A program made the position numbers and the translations under genes. Under the pieces are notes generated by a model that saw nothing but the letters and a program-made list of their open reading frames with translations, had not been told where the DNA came from and did no database searches. This document shows positions 6,580 to 15,576 of a stretch of DNA of 49,610 nucleotides, piece by piece. The stretch comes from Desulfobacterales bacterium (GTDB lineage: Bacteria > Desulfobacterota > Desulfobacteria > Desulfobacterales > JAEINQ01), in assembly GCA_016342285.1 (NCBI GenBank), contig JAEINQ010000050.1, positions 1 through 49,610 on the forward strand, read 5' to 3'. Position 1 is the stretch's first letter. Each line of letters opens with the position of its first letter.

Positions 6580-8628
6580 CTAACGGGAATCATCCCGTCC
6601 GTTCTGCGGACCGTTATCTTCCCCGGTAAATGCCACGGCCACCGTTTCGACCCCGGGCAAGACAGCAATGCTGTCCACCAAAACGCCGTTGGACAAGTAC
6701 GGTCCGGGCGTCGGCACCCGGACCCACACCGTGCCCTTACCGCAGGCCCGCTCATGGAGCCGCACGTCGATCCGGTCACCTTTCAGGGCCACCGCAGCCA
6801 CCTCGCTTCCGGGAAAAAGATGAATGGTGCTGCCGGCCACGCCCGGGGTACGGTCTCCGATTTTCAGGTAGCACCGGGACGCGAAGGGGTTGAGAAGGAC
6901 CGGAGCGTCGCCCTGGACGAAACCTTCGGTGGTGGTGAAATATTGCCCCGGATCGAGAAACACCGAGCATGGTTCTTCGCTCAGGTTGGCCAGGACCCGG
7001 TAACCGAGATCCCCGATGCGGACAACGGCGGCCAGGATTCCCCGATCCTCGGTTACCTTGAGGATCTTCTTGGCCCTCACCGGGAACATGGAAAGAAGAA
7101 GCGCCATCTGCACTTCGCCATACCGGGAGATATCGTCGGAGGTAAAGACCAGGGACCCGAAGAGATTGTTGATCAAAAAAAGAGTATGCCGCTGGTCGGC
7201 GCTCATGCGGTTGTCGTGGGACCGAAGGATAAAGACATCCGGATCGTTGCCGAAGGCCCGGCCATCCAGGTGGTGCCGACCGATGGTGCTGGTCAGGGAG
7301 TTGACCGTGGAGACCCGCTCGCGGTATCGAAGCCACCGGAGCCGGTGGTCTTCCCAGACCGGGGCCACATCGGCACCGATACGGCAGTAGTCCACCTGGC
7401 CAAAGGCCGCCCCCAAGGGGACTCCGCAACCCAGAAGCAGGCGATCTCCCACCGATTGGCTCAAAAACGCCATGGCATCGCCCATGACCCCGCCCCGGCT
7501 CCTTCCTTTCCGGGGGGTCATGGCCGCGGCGTAGAGAAAATCGAGCTTAACCATGTCAAAGCCCCAGCAATTCAGCACCGTGGCAAATACCTCTTTGAGG
7601 TATTCCCGAAACTGAGGGTTGTAAAGGTCCAGGGCATAGAAGGTTCCGCTCCAGGTGGGGTTCCACCCGGCCGGTACCGGCTGCCCGTCAGCGTCGCAAA
7701 GGAGCCAGTCCGGGTGGCGGGCAAAAAGTTCGGAGCGTTTCTCGCAGACAAAGGGGGCCAGCCAGAGACCGGCCGAATACCCGGCGTCATGGATGGCCGT
7801 GGCCAGGGGAGCCATTCCCCGGGGAAAGGTCGGCTTGATCACCAGCCAGTCCCCCACGGCCTTCTGAAACCCGTCGTCGATCTGAAAGAGATCCAGTGGA
7901 ATTTGGCGACTGGAGAAAGCGGCCAGGTTTTCAAGGATCACTTTTTCGGAAATCTTCGTGTAATGCAGGTACCAACTGGTCCATCCGCTGCGGGGCTTGC
8001 CCGGCGGGCAGGCCCGATCCATGAGGCCGAAATAACGATCGAAAACCTGGCCGGGCGGACCGGACAGGAGAAGAAGGTCGAAAACCCGGCATCGGCCCGC
8101 AATCCTCATCCCCTGGCAGTCCTTTTCCACGTTCACCCCCCCCTGCCCCGCATGGAAGACAAAGAGGGTGTACCCGTTGGATTCGTTCAGGGACCCGGCC
8201 AGGGAAATGTGCTCCTTGTCCCGGCCAACCCAGGCATAGGTATGACCGTGAAGGCGGCCCGGCCGGCCGTCATAGGGGAAGAAATGGGCATCGCCGAACC
8301 GATGCAACCGGAGCGCCCGGCCGACCACCCGAAGTTTTGGCATGGTTTCATGGGGCAAAAAAGACCGGCTGTCTGTCCAGGACTGAAAGCCGTTGCAGAA
8401 AATGCGGTCCGAAGGGTCGATGGGACATGCCGCTTCCAGCCGGCATTCTTCGATATCAATGGCGGCCATGGCGTTGAGTTCAACCCGCAGGCGAAACCCG
8501 CCGACGGCCGGACGCCGGTCGAAAACGACGCGAAGCCCGGGCCCGGAAGCGTCTTCGCCGACAGGCGTCTCCAGGCGGCAGGATTTGCCGTCCACCCCAT
8601 AGACCACAACGAACCGCTCGATTTCCAT
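6580..8628 (-). CDS. glycoside hydrolase family 36 alpha-galactosidase
   Basis: About 682 residues, with a beta-rich N-terminal domain, a TIM barrel and a C-terminal beta domain as in GH36 retaining alpha-galactosidases. Key signatures are GWTSWYLHYTKISE, FQIDDGFQ, the nucleophile Asp363 in MVKLDFLYAA and the acid/base Asp420 in CRIGADVAPVWED. It releases terminal alpha-galactosyl residues; some relatives act on other alpha-glycosides. There is no signal peptide, so it is cytoplasmic. I prefer the ATG at 8628 (MEIERF) because GGAG lies six bases before it. Alternatives are an ATG at 8640 and a GTG at 8661 that directly abuts the MFS stop. The tight junction with the MFS gene indicates one transcript. 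A long open frame on the opposite strand is only a high-GC shadow. Confidence 0.9.
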   Translation of the reverse strand: MEIERFVVVYGVDGKSCRLETPVGEDASGPGLRVVFDRRPAVGGFRLRVELNAMAAIDIEECRLEAACPIDPSDRIFCNGFQSWTDSRSFLPHETMPKLRVVGRALRLHRFGDAHFFPYDGRPGRLHGHTYAWVGRDKEHISLAGSLNESNGYTLFVFHAGQGGVNVEKDCQGMRIAGRCRVFDLLLLSGPPGQVFDRYFGLMDRACPPGKPRSGWTSWYLHYTKISEKVILENLAAFSSRQIPLDLFQIDDGFQKAVGDWLVIKPTFPRGMAPLATAIHDAGYSAGLWLAPFVCEKRSELFARHPDWLLCDADGQPVPAGWNPTWSGTFYALDLYNPQFREYLKEVFATVLNCWGFDMVKLDFLYAAAMTPRKGRSRGGVMGDAMAFLSQSVGDRLLLGCGVPLGAAFGQVDYCRIGADVAPVWEDHRLRWLRYRERVSTVNSLTSTIGRHHLDGRAFGNDPDVFILRSHDNRMSADQRHTLFLINNLFGSLVFTSDDISRYGEVQMALLLSMFPVRAKKILKVTEDRGILAAVVRIGDLGYRVLANLSEEPCSVFLDPGQYFTTTEGFVQGDAPVLLNPFASRCYLKIGDRTPGVAGSTIHLFPGSEVAAVALKGDRIDVRLHERACGKGTVWVRVPTPGPYLSNGVLVDSIAVLPGVETVAVAFTGEDNGPQNGRDDSR

Positions 8629-8661
8629 CCATATCTCCATCGCAATGGTGCTGGCGGGCAC

Positions 8662-9990
8662 TTAGGCCTTGCTACCTGCAATCTTTTCAGCCCGGCTCGC
8701 CATGAGATCCAGCAGGGCCTGCCGGTCCCGGCCGATGGTGGTCGACACCAGCAGCATGATCAGGCTGCAGATGAGCCAGAAGCTGATGGCCACATTCATC
8801 ATGACCAAATAACCGAACCCCATGAGCATCCCCCCCAGGGCCGGTCCGATCCCCTTGCCGATACTGTCTGCCAGGTTGAAAACGGAAAAGACCGATCCGC
8901 GATGTTCCGGCCGGTTGACATTCATCAGCATGGCCTTGACATTGGACGAGGCCACGGCGATCCCGGCCCCGGCGACCATGGCCAGCAGGTAAAACAGATA
9001 GGCGGCCGAACCACTGGTACCGTCCACCGGCAGGTTGACGATGGCGTAGCAGGGAATCATTCCGGCCATGACACCGGCGCTGCATAGCAGGGGCAGGTAT
9101 TTCGGATTTTTCTGAAAGAGCCGGTCGCCGACCACAGCCCAGGCGATCAGTCCAATGGCCGCCCCCATGCCGAAGAGTTCCCAGATCATGGCGGCCTGGG
9201 CCTTGGGAAACCCCCGGACGGTTTCAAAAAAGGCGATGAGCCAGAAGGGAAGAAGCCCCCAGGGGATGCAGCCCGGAATGCCCTGCAAAAAAAGCAGCCG
9301 ATTGGTCCGGCTGCCGAAGATGACTTTGAAGTCCGCCAGACGGATGGTTTCCTGGTAGACCCCGCCGTGATCCATGGCTTCGGCAACGCGGTCTTCACTT
9401 CTTCCCCGCCGAGGATCCTCGGCGAAAAGAGCAAAGGCCAGGGCGATGGGGAAATTGGGCAGGGCGGCCAGGATAAAGGCCAAACGCCAACCATAATCGG
9501 TGTCAACGGCAACGGTGGCCAGAACCGGCCCCACCATCATGCCCAGCCCCCAGGAGATTTCAACCCAGGCACAAGCCTTGGCCCGGTGCCGGGTGCCGAA
9601 ATAGTCGGAAACAAGGGAAAACGTCAACGGATAGATACCGCCGATACCGATACCGGTCAGCACCCGAAGCGCCAGAAAGGCGCCCAAGGACGGCGTTGCC
9701 CAGGTCATGCCGGTCAGCAGGCATGGAATCTCGCCGATGAGCACCGTGGCCACCAGCAGCCGCTTTCGGGAAACCTTGTCCGTGAGATAGCCGAACACGA
9801 TGCTCACCACCGCTCCCACCAGGACAAAAGCCGACCCGATGAAACCGATCCGGCTGACCGGCACGCCGAATTCAACGGCCAGGTCGTTGACAATGCCCGG
9901 CGTGATGTAGAGGTCGGCCATGAGAAAAAAAGACATGGCGACGAGCAGGGCGAGGGTCCAGCGGTCCCGGGTAGACATGGGAGCGGCCAT
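8662..9990 (-). CDS. major facilitator superfamily transporter
   Basis: A 442-residue membrane protein with about 12 hydrophobic segments and the MFS loop 2-3 signature in GYLTDKVSRKRLL. It also shows LRVLTGIGIGGIYPLTFSLVSDYF near helix 4-5, a motif shared with sugar and organic-anion porters. It acts in the inner membrane and probably imports the substrate for the hydrolases encoded next. The start at 9990 (MAAPM) follows AAAGGA; an ATG five codons upstream is less well supported. It is the first gene of the minus-strand run MFS-GH36-GH1-binding protein and is divergent from the GH13 gene. The substrate is inferred from context only; an alpha-galactoside or similar small glycoside is plausible. 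Confidence 0.88.
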   Translation of the reverse strand: MAAPMSTRDRWTLALLVAMSFFLMADLYITPGIVNDLAVEFGVPVSRIGFIGSAFVLVGAVVSIVFGYLTDKVSRKRLLVATVLIGEIPCLLTGMTWATPSLGAFLALRVLTGIGIGGIYPLTFSLVSDYFGTRHRAKACAWVEISWGLGMMVGPVLATVAVDTDYGWRLAFILAALPNFPIALAFALFAEDPRRGRSEDRVAEAMDHGGVYQETIRLADFKVIFGSRTNRLLFLQGIPGCIPWGLLPFWLIAFFETVRGFPKAQAAMIWELFGMGAAIGLIAWAVVGDRLFQKNPKYLPLLCSAGVMAGMIPCYAIVNLPVDGTSGSAAYLFYLLAMVAGAGIAVASSNVKAMLMNVNRPEHRGSVFSVFNLADSIGKGIGPALGGMLMGFGYLVMMNVAISFWLICSLIMLLVSTTIGRDRQALLDLMASRAEKIAGSKA

Positions 9991-10141
9991 GGGTGGTCCT
10001 TTCACATGGGGTTTGGCTCAGCACCGAATTTCTCCGGCCGCACGCGTCCGTTCATATCACGAATCGAATCACGGTAAAAGCGCCGGCCTTTTGGTTGGAA
10101 ATGATCCCCCCATCCTTTGCTCCGGGGTCGCCGGGATCGCC

Positions 10142-10170
10142 TTTACAAATAACGCCCAACCCAATATCAT
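10142..10170 (+). promoter_or_regulatory. candidate sigma-70 promoter for the GH13 gene
   Basis: TTTACA at 10142-10147 and TATCAT at 10165-10170 are separated by 17 bases, giving five of six matches to each consensus hexamer. Transcription would begin near 10177, about 134 bases before the GH13 ATG. The rest of the 320-bp divergent gap shows no clear operator. Confidence 0.45.
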
Positions 10171-10310
10171 ACCGGCCAAAAATGCTTCCGTGGATCCGGT
10201 TCCGACCCGGGGCCGAATCTCGATGATGGAATTTTCCCGTATCAACGGACAATGGCGGTTTCCGCAAACGAACCGGTTCCCCGGTCCGGACGAAAGGACA
10301 AGGCCAGCTG

Positions 10311-11918
10311 ATGAAACAAAACGTTCCCTGGTGGAAGAGCGGCGTCATCTACCAGCTCTATCCCAGGAGTTTCCTGGACACCGACGGCGACGGCACCGGT
10401 GATCTACCCGGCATCACCGCCAAACTCGACTACCTGGCCGACCTGGGCGTGGACGGCATCTGGCTGTCGCCCATCAACTGCTCGCCCATGTTCGACTTCG
10501 GCTACGACATCAGCGACTATCGGGAGATCGATCCGGTTTTCGGCCGTCTTTCCGACTTTCAACACCTGTTGGACCAGGCCCACCAAAGAGGCATCCGCGT
10601 CATCCTCGATTTGGTGGTCAACCACACCTCCCACCTTCATCCCTGGTTCGTGGCGTCACGCGCTTCCAGGGACAACCCCAAACGAGGCTGGTACATCTGG
10701 CGCGACGGCAAAAACAAAAAGCCGCCCAACAACTGGCTGGCGGCATTCGGCGGCGGCGCCTGGCAATGGGATGAGCCAACCGGGCAGTACTACCTGCACT
10801 CCTTTCTCAAGGAGCAGCCCGATCTCAACTGGCGAAACCCCGAAGTCCGCCAGGCGATCGCAGAAGAGATGCGCTTTTGGCTGGACATGGGGGTGGACGG
10901 ATTCCGGCTGGACGTGATCAATTTTTTTGTCAAGGATGAGAACCTGCGCGCCAACCCCTTTGGTCTGGGACCGACCCCGCGCCCCTACGATCTTCAAAAG
11001 CACATTTACGACCGTAACCGTCCCGAAACCCTGGACGTTGTGCGCGTCTTCCGGGGTCTCACGGACCAATATGACGACCGCATGATGGTGGGCGAGGTCT
11101 ACACACCCCCGCCCGGCGACCCGAAACTGTCGGCCACCTACCTGGGAACCGGAGAAGACGCCCTTCACCTCTCCTTTGATTTTTCCATCATTTACAGCCG
11201 CTACGGTGCCGGCCCCTTCATGAAGGCCGCCAGCCAATGGATGGAAAGCATTCCATGGGCGGGTTGGCCCTGTCAGGTTCTGAACAACCACGACCAGCCC
11301 AGAAGCCTGTCCCGGTATGGCCGTCCAAAGCATGCTCCGGGCCGGGCAAAAATCCTGGCAGCCCTTCTGTTGACCCTTCGCGGGACACCGTTCATCTACT
11401 ACGGCGAAGAGATCGGCATGGTCAACGGCAGGATTACCCGCCGGCAGTTGGTCGATCCGCTGGGGAAAAAGTACTGGCCACTGCACAAAGGGCGGGACCC
11501 GGAACGGACCCCCATGCAGTGGTCCAACGCGCCGTCAGCCGGGTTTTCCACGGGAGATCCCTGGCTGCCGGTAAATCCCGATTATCCACTGATCAATGTG
11601 GAAGCCCAGCAACAGGATCCAAACTCGCTGCTCCACTTCTACCGAAACCTCATCGCCCTGCGGCGAAAAACCCCTGCCCTGAGCCTGGGCGACTGGCAGC
11701 CCGCGGCCGGTTCGAACCGATCGGTCATGGCCTATTACCGGTCCCTGGGGGCGGATCGCCTTCTGGTGGTGCTGAACTTTGATGCTTCGGTCGCCGGCAT
11801 TGACTTTTTGGCCACCGATCCGGCACGGGTGGTCTTCGGCACCCACCGGCGGAAGGGAGAGATTGTCTCAGCCCCCCGGTTGAAACTTGCCCCTCATGAA
11901 GTGTTGATCCTGGGATAA
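10311..11918 (+). CDS. GH13 alpha-glucosidase (oligo-1,6-glucosidase type)
   Basis: A 535-residue alpha-amylase-family enzyme. It starts WWKSGVIYQLYPRSF and carries the calcium-type loop DTDGDGTGD. Catalytic residues follow the GH13 order: Asp201 nucleophile in GFRLDV, Glu262 acid/base in MVGEVY and Asp328 transition-state stabiliser in LNNHDQ. The VVNHTS motif at about 102-107 is also present. Members hydrolyse terminal alpha-glucosyl bonds of short oligosaccharides, sucrose or trehalose-like substrates. It has no signal peptide. It is divergent from the MFS-GH36-GH1 genes, which suggests joint control through the shared 320-bp gap. The exact bond specificity cannot be fixed from sequence. 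Confidence 0.93.
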   Translation: MKQNVPWWKSGVIYQLYPRSFLDTDGDGTGDLPGITAKLDYLADLGVDGIWLSPINCSPMFDFGYDISDYREIDPVFGRLSDFQHLLDQAHQRGIRVILDLVVNHTSHLHPWFVASRASRDNPKRGWYIWRDGKNKKPPNNWLAAFGGGAWQWDEPTGQYYLHSFLKEQPDLNWRNPEVRQAIAEEMRFWLDMGVDGFRLDVINFFVKDENLRANPFGLGPTPRPYDLQKHIYDRNRPETLDVVRVFRGLTDQYDDRMMVGEVYTPPPGDPKLSATYLGTGEDALHLSFDFSIIYSRYGAGPFMKAASQWMESIPWAGWPCQVLNNHDQPRSLSRYGRPKHAPGRAKILAALLLTLRGTPFIYYGEEIGMVNGRITRRQLVDPLGKKYWPLHKGRDPERTPMQWSNAPSAGFSTGDPWLPVNPDYPLINVEAQQQDPNSLLHFYRNLIALRRKTPALSLGDWQPAAGSNRSVMAYYRSLGADRLLVVLNFDASVAGIDFLATDPARVVFGTHRRKGEIVSAPRLKLAPHEVLILG

Positions 11919-11939
11919 AATCGCTTCCCACGATTTTAT
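11915..11939 (+). terminator. weak hairpin at the end of the GH13 gene
   Basis: ATAAAATCG and CGATTTTAT form a perfect 9-bp stem around a 7-base loop, overlapping the stop codon. The stem is AT-rich and lacks a clear U-tract, so terminator function is uncertain. Confidence 0.35.
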
Positions 11940-12098
11940 GGTTGTGCCGCTACACGGCACGGTCAACGGATTTCGGGTATGATGAAAGGTCAGTTCCGGG
12001 CATCTCCCGGGCTGGTGGTGATGCCGTGGATACCATGGACCGGGAAGAAGAGGACAACGGTGGATAATCCAAAAAGCGCCAAGAAAACCGTGTAGGAA

Positions 12099-12980
12099 AT
12101 GATGGAACAAAAAGTGTCATCCATGGTCATCGACGGTCACGTTCATCTGTTCGACCAACGGATCATCGATAATGTGTCGAAAAGAGCGGAGATGGTGGGT
12201 GAATTGGGGCTTGAGGTCGATCGTGCCCGCAAACGGATCGGGCGTCAGCCTTTGGAGGCTGCCGGTCGCCGGGCAGGCGTAGACGCTTGCCTGGTGTTGC
12301 CGACCGCCTCTTTGGAAAAGATCCACGATGCCAATTCGGCCGCCCTTTCCCTGGCCGTTGAGGGCGGTTTTTTTATCCGGGCCGCCGGCACCCTGCATCC
12401 GGCGCTTGGCAACCTGAACAGCGAGCTCCAACGACTGCACCAAGGCGGCATTCGGGCCATCAAGCTGAGCACCTTCTCCCAGCGCTTCTCCCTGGAAGCA
12501 GCCGATACCGCAGTCATGCTTGAAACCATCCAGGCCTTCAACCGGGAGAGAAAATCAGGTTTTTTCCTGGTCCTGGACACCTATTTCAAGGCCGATATTC
12601 ACTTCGGCGCCCCCCAGGCCCATGTCACCACACCCGAAGGGTTGGGCCGCCGGGTCCGGGAATTTCCCGGCATCGTCTTTGTGGCAGCCCACATGGGCGG
12701 GCTTGCCGCACCGCCGGAAATCATCCTAAACGGTTTGAAACCGGCAACCAATTTCTACCTGGACACGGCCAACGCCGCCCACACCCTGGACGCCGAAACG
12801 TTCACCCGGCTCCTCGCCACCCACGGCCCGGAGCGGATCGTCTTCGGCACGGACTGGCCCTGGTTCGATCCGGGCGAGGAGATGGCATGCCTGGACGCCC
12901 TGATGGTCCGGGCAGGATTCTCCCCTGAAGAAAAGCGCCGGGTGTTCGGAACAAACATGGCCCGATTGCTGGCTCTGTAG
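12099..12980 (+). CDS. amidohydrolase family protein (metal-dependent TIM barrel)
   Basis: A 293-residue protein of the amidohydrolase-2 type. It has the metal motif GHVHLFD near residue 13, a lysine-bearing strand RAIKLSTFSQ, LVLDTYFK, AAHMGG and the C-terminal VFGTDWPWFDP with the conserved Asp. Family members hydrolyse or decarboxylate small ring or carboxyl compounds in the cytoplasm. The sequence does not identify the substrate. The start is one of two adjacent ATGs at 12099/12102 after TAGGAA. It lies 180 bp after the GH13 gene and may be transcribed separately. It converges on hisC across repeat element A. Confidence 0.82.
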   Translation: MMEQKVSSMVIDGHVHLFDQRIIDNVSKRAEMVGELGLEVDRARKRIGRQPLEAAGRRAGVDACLVLPTASLEKIHDANSAALSLAVEGGFFIRAAGTLHPALGNLNSELQRLHQGGIRAIKLSTFSQRFSLEAADTAVMLETIQAFNRERKSGFFLVLDTYFKADIHFGAPQAHVTTPEGLGRRVREFPGIVFVAAHMGGLAAPPEIILNGLKPATNFYLDTANAAHTLDAETFTRLLATHGPERIVFGTDWPWFDPGEEMACLDALMVRAGFSPEEKRRVFGTNMARLLAL

Positions 12981-12992
12981 AAAAATGAGGCT

Positions 12993-13237
12993 CCACCCGC
13001 AGAGCGGGTGGCCTCAGGAGGCCCCCCATAGGGGGGCTCAATGTCCAATATCCAATGCTCAATTCTCAATGTTCAAGGCGGTATTCTGCCTTTTTTAGCT
13101 TTTTAACAATTGGCAGAGCGTAGCGATTCCACACTTGAGAATTGGATATTGAGCATTGAAAATTCACTTAGACCTTCTCTCGCCGGAACGGTAGAACCTT
13201 TCCAGGTCCACCACTGGAAGTGGTGGCTTTATGTCAG
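12993..13237 (+). repeat. mosaic intergenic element, copy A (full length)
   Basis: This is the most complete copy of the family. It begins with GC hairpins: CCACCCGC-AGA-GCGGGTGG at 12993-13011 and GCCCCCC-ATA-GGGGGGC at 13021-13037. The left arm (13038-13076) is built from 7-bp words CAATGTC, CAATATC, CAATGCT, CAATTCT and CAATGTT. The core (13083-13130) runs from ATTCTGCC to GATTCC. The right arm (13134-13165) repeats the same words in reverse complement. The tail (13181-13237) ends in the hairpin CCACCACT-GGA-AGTGGTGG followed by CTTTATGTCAG. It lies between two convergent genes. Confidence 0.85.
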
Positions 13238-13256
13238 AGTAAAAAAAGAGAACGGA

Positions 13257-14318
13257 TCATCCAAACAGTCTTTGGATGGCCTCGACCAAAGTATCCATCT
13301 CCTCGTCGGTTCCCATGGTGATCCGGACAAAGTCCCGAAGGCCCTCCTTGTCGAAATAACGCACGAGAATCCCCGCTGCTTTCAGATCGTTGTAAATCTG
13401 GCTGCCCGGCACGCCGGGCTTTGAAGCAAAGACAAAATTGGCCTGGCTCGGAAGCAGTCGCCACCCCAGGCCTGTCATGGTTTCGCCAAACCGTTCCCGG
13501 GTGGCAACGATCTTTCGACAGATTTCGTCGAAGTGGTCCCGGTCCTCCATGGCCAGCACGCCGATCTGCTGGGCCAGGGTGTCGACCGGATAGGAGTTAA
13601 AGGCGTCCTTGGCGGTAAAGAGCGCATCGATCAGGGGCTTTGCCCCCATGGCAAAGCCGAGCCGGATACCGGCCAGGGCCATGCTTTTGGAAAAAGTCTG
13701 CACCACCAGCAGGTTGTTGTAGGAATCGATAAGGGAGGCGGCGCTTTGGCCGCCGAAATCGATGTAGGCCTCGTCCACGATCACCACCCGGTCCCGTGGG
13801 AAACGCTCCAGAAGGGATCGCACCCGATCCAGGGGAAGACCGATACCGGTGGGCGCGTTGGGGTTGGGGAAAATCGCCCCGCAGCTTTTCCCGGCAACGG
13901 CAAAGGCGTCCAGGTCCACCGTGTAGTCTCCCCCCAGGGGAAGGGTGCGATAGTCTATGTCGAAGAAATTGCAGTAGACCGGGTAGAAACTGTAGGTGAA
14001 GGTGGGAAACAAAACTGGCCCGCAGTCGCTGTCGAAAAAAGCGTAAAAGGCAAAGGCCAGCACTTCGTCCGATCCGTTTCCGGTAAAGACGCAGTCGTCG
14101 GAAAGCCCGAACCGGCGTCCGATGGCCTGCCGAAGGGCGGTCATCCGCGGATCCGGGTAACGCCGCAGCGTTTCAGGGTCGAAGGTTCGGAGAAAGTCCC
14201 GGATCCGCGGCGAGGGCTGATAGGGATTTTCGTTGGTGTTGAGCTTGATGTAGCGCCGGTCCCGGGGCTGTTCGCCGGGCACGTAGGGCATCAGGGTCTT
14301 TATTCGCTGGGAAAGCAT
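13257..14318 (-). CDS. hisC: histidinol-phosphate aminotransferase
   Basis: A 353-residue class I/II PLP aminotransferase of normal HisC length, converting imidazole-acetol phosphate and glutamate to histidinol phosphate. It has LNTNENPYQPSP near the N-terminus, the VIVDEAYIDF cofactor strand, the PLP lysine Lys211 in TFSKSMALAGIRLGF and the phosphate-binding RITMG near the end. AAGGAGAGACC precedes the ATG. No other his genes are in the window, so it stands alone. Close relatives act on aromatic 2-oxo acids, which cannot be excluded. It is divergent from the homocysteine methyltransferase gene, and the 173-bp gap between them shows no riboswitch that I recognise. Confidence 0.9.
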   Translation of the reverse strand: MLSQRIKTLMPYVPGEQPRDRRYIKLNTNENPYQPSPRIRDFLRTFDPETLRRYPDPRMTALRQAIGRRFGLSDDCVFTGNGSDEVLAFAFYAFFDSDCGPVLFPTFTYSFYPVYCNFFDIDYRTLPLGGDYTVDLDAFAVAGKSCGAIFPNPNAPTGIGLPLDRVRSLLERFPRDRVVIVDEAYIDFGGQSAASLIDSYNNLLVVQTFSKSMALAGIRLGFAMGAKPLIDALFTAKDAFNSYPVDTLAQQIGVLAMEDRDHFDEICRKIVATRERFGETMTGLGWRLLPSQANFVFASKPGVPGSQIYNDLKAAGILVRYFDKEGLRDFVRITMGTDEEMDTLVEAIQRLFG

Positions 14319-14491
14319 GGTCTCTCCTTAACGGTTTCGCAAAAAGCCCGATATCTGCGTTACGCGATAGAAAAATTCGCGGATGGTCACACCGTGGGGT
14401 TGAATCCCGCTGGGAACCGGGTTATTTCAACGCTTCCACGACCCGCCATATTTCGCTGTCTTCGGTCCGATTGTCAAGGGGGAGATTCACC

Positions 14492-15430
14492 ATGGATTTC
14501 AAGGAAACGCTGGCTCGCGAACCGGTCATCCTCACCGAGGGGGCCGTCATCGAGCGGCTCAAGCGGGAGACCGGGGTCGCCCTCGACCCGTTGACCCTGA
14601 ACACCGGCCTGATCTACGACCCGACCGGACGACGGCTCATGGGCGACCTCTATGCCGACTACATGAAGATCGGCGCGACCAGCGGCCTGCCCATGATGAC
14701 CCTGACTCCGACCTGGCGCGCCAATCCGGATCGCCTGGCAAAGGCCGGATTGGCCCATACCGCCCGGGTCAACGCTGACGCGGTCAATTTTCTCCTGGGA
14801 ATCAGAAATGCCGAAGCTTTGCGGCATGCATCGATCTTCACCGGCGGCCTCATGGCCTGCCAGGGGGATGCCTACCGGCCCCAAGAGGCCCTTTCCGCCG
14901 ACTCCGCCCGGACCTTCCATGCTCCCCAGGCCGAGGCCCTGGCCGCGGCCGGCGTTGATTTTCTCATGGCCGCCACCCTGCCGGCGGCCGGCGAGGCCCT
15001 GGGGCTGGCCCGGGCCATGGCAGCCACGGGCGTTGCCTATATCATCAGTTTCGTGCTCGGCGCCGACGGCGCCCTGCTCGACGGCAGCCCCCTGGCGGAA
15101 GCGATCCGGCGCATCGACAACGGTGCATCCCCCGCTCCGGTCGGCTATATGGCCAACTGCGTCCACCCGGCCGCCTTTGCCGCCGGCCTGGTAGCGGTGC
15201 ATTCGGTTGACCCCTCGGCCACTCGGCGGATCATGGGCCTTCAGGCCAACACCAGCGCCCTGCCCCCCGACCAGCTCAACGACCGCAAAGAACTCGACAC
15301 CATGGCACCGGAAGCCTTTGCTGCGGCCATGGCCGATCTGCACCGGCGCTACAGGGTCAAGATTCTCGGCGGCTGCTGCGGCACGGATCACGCCCATATC
15401 GAGGCTCTGGCCCGAAGCCTCGCCCCCTGA
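14492..15430 (+). CDS. homocysteine S-methyltransferase family protein
   Basis: A 312-residue stand-alone homocysteine-binding domain (MetH N-terminal / BhmT / MmuM type). The zinc-binding cysteines are visible as MANCVHP near residue 220 and the C-terminal GGCCGTDH. The enzyme moves a methyl group to homocysteine to form methionine; the donor (S-methylmethionine, a betaine or a corrinoid protein) is not evident. GGGGGAGA lies before the chosen ATG. Because a homocysteine-forming COG1900 protein is encoded at 34971-36140, this organism appears to have both steps near each other. It converges on a lipoprotein gene across element B. Confidence 0.85.
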   Translation: MDFKETLAREPVILTEGAVIERLKRETGVALDPLTLNTGLIYDPTGRRLMGDLYADYMKIGATSGLPMMTLTPTWRANPDRLAKAGLAHTARVNADAVNFLLGIRNAEALRHASIFTGGLMACQGDAYRPQEALSADSARTFHAPQAEALAAAGVDFLMAATLPAAGEALGLARAMAATGVAYIISFVLGADGALLDGSPLAEAIRRIDNGASPAPVGYMANCVHPAAFAAGLVAVHSVDPSATRRIMGLQANTSALPPDQLNDRKELDTMAPEAFAAAMADLHRRYRVKILGGCCGTDHAHIEALARSLAP

Positions 15431-15456
15431 ATCCTTTCACCCAATCTGAGCGTTTT

Positions 15457-15570
15457 AAATTTCGAAATTTGAACATTGAGTATTGGAAATTGAGAATTCA
15501 CGGTAGTGTTTTTCGCCGGAACGGTAAAGCCTTTCCAGGTCCACCACTGGCAATGGTGGCTTCATGCCAG
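15457..15570 (+). repeat. mosaic intergenic element, copy B (lacks left arm and core)
   Basis: The tail at 15514-15570 matches copy A's tail at 13181-13237 in about 51 of 57 positions. It is preceded by a right-arm remnant with ATTGAGTATTGGAAATTGAG words. The GC hairpins, left arm and core are missing. In their place stands a perfect 14-bp palindrome, AAATTTCGAAATTT (15457-15470). It lies between convergent genes. Confidence 0.75.
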
Positions 15571-15576
15571 AAATCC

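Noticed and set aside
6754..9087. 777-codon open frame on the plus strand
   Set aside because: It lies antisense to the well-supported GH36 and MFS genes and has biased, low-hydrophobicity composition. It is a high-GC shadow frame.
14319..14491. SAM or cobalamin riboswitch upstream of the homocysteine methyltransferase
   Set aside because: I could not find the conserved boxes of either class in the 173-bp gap.
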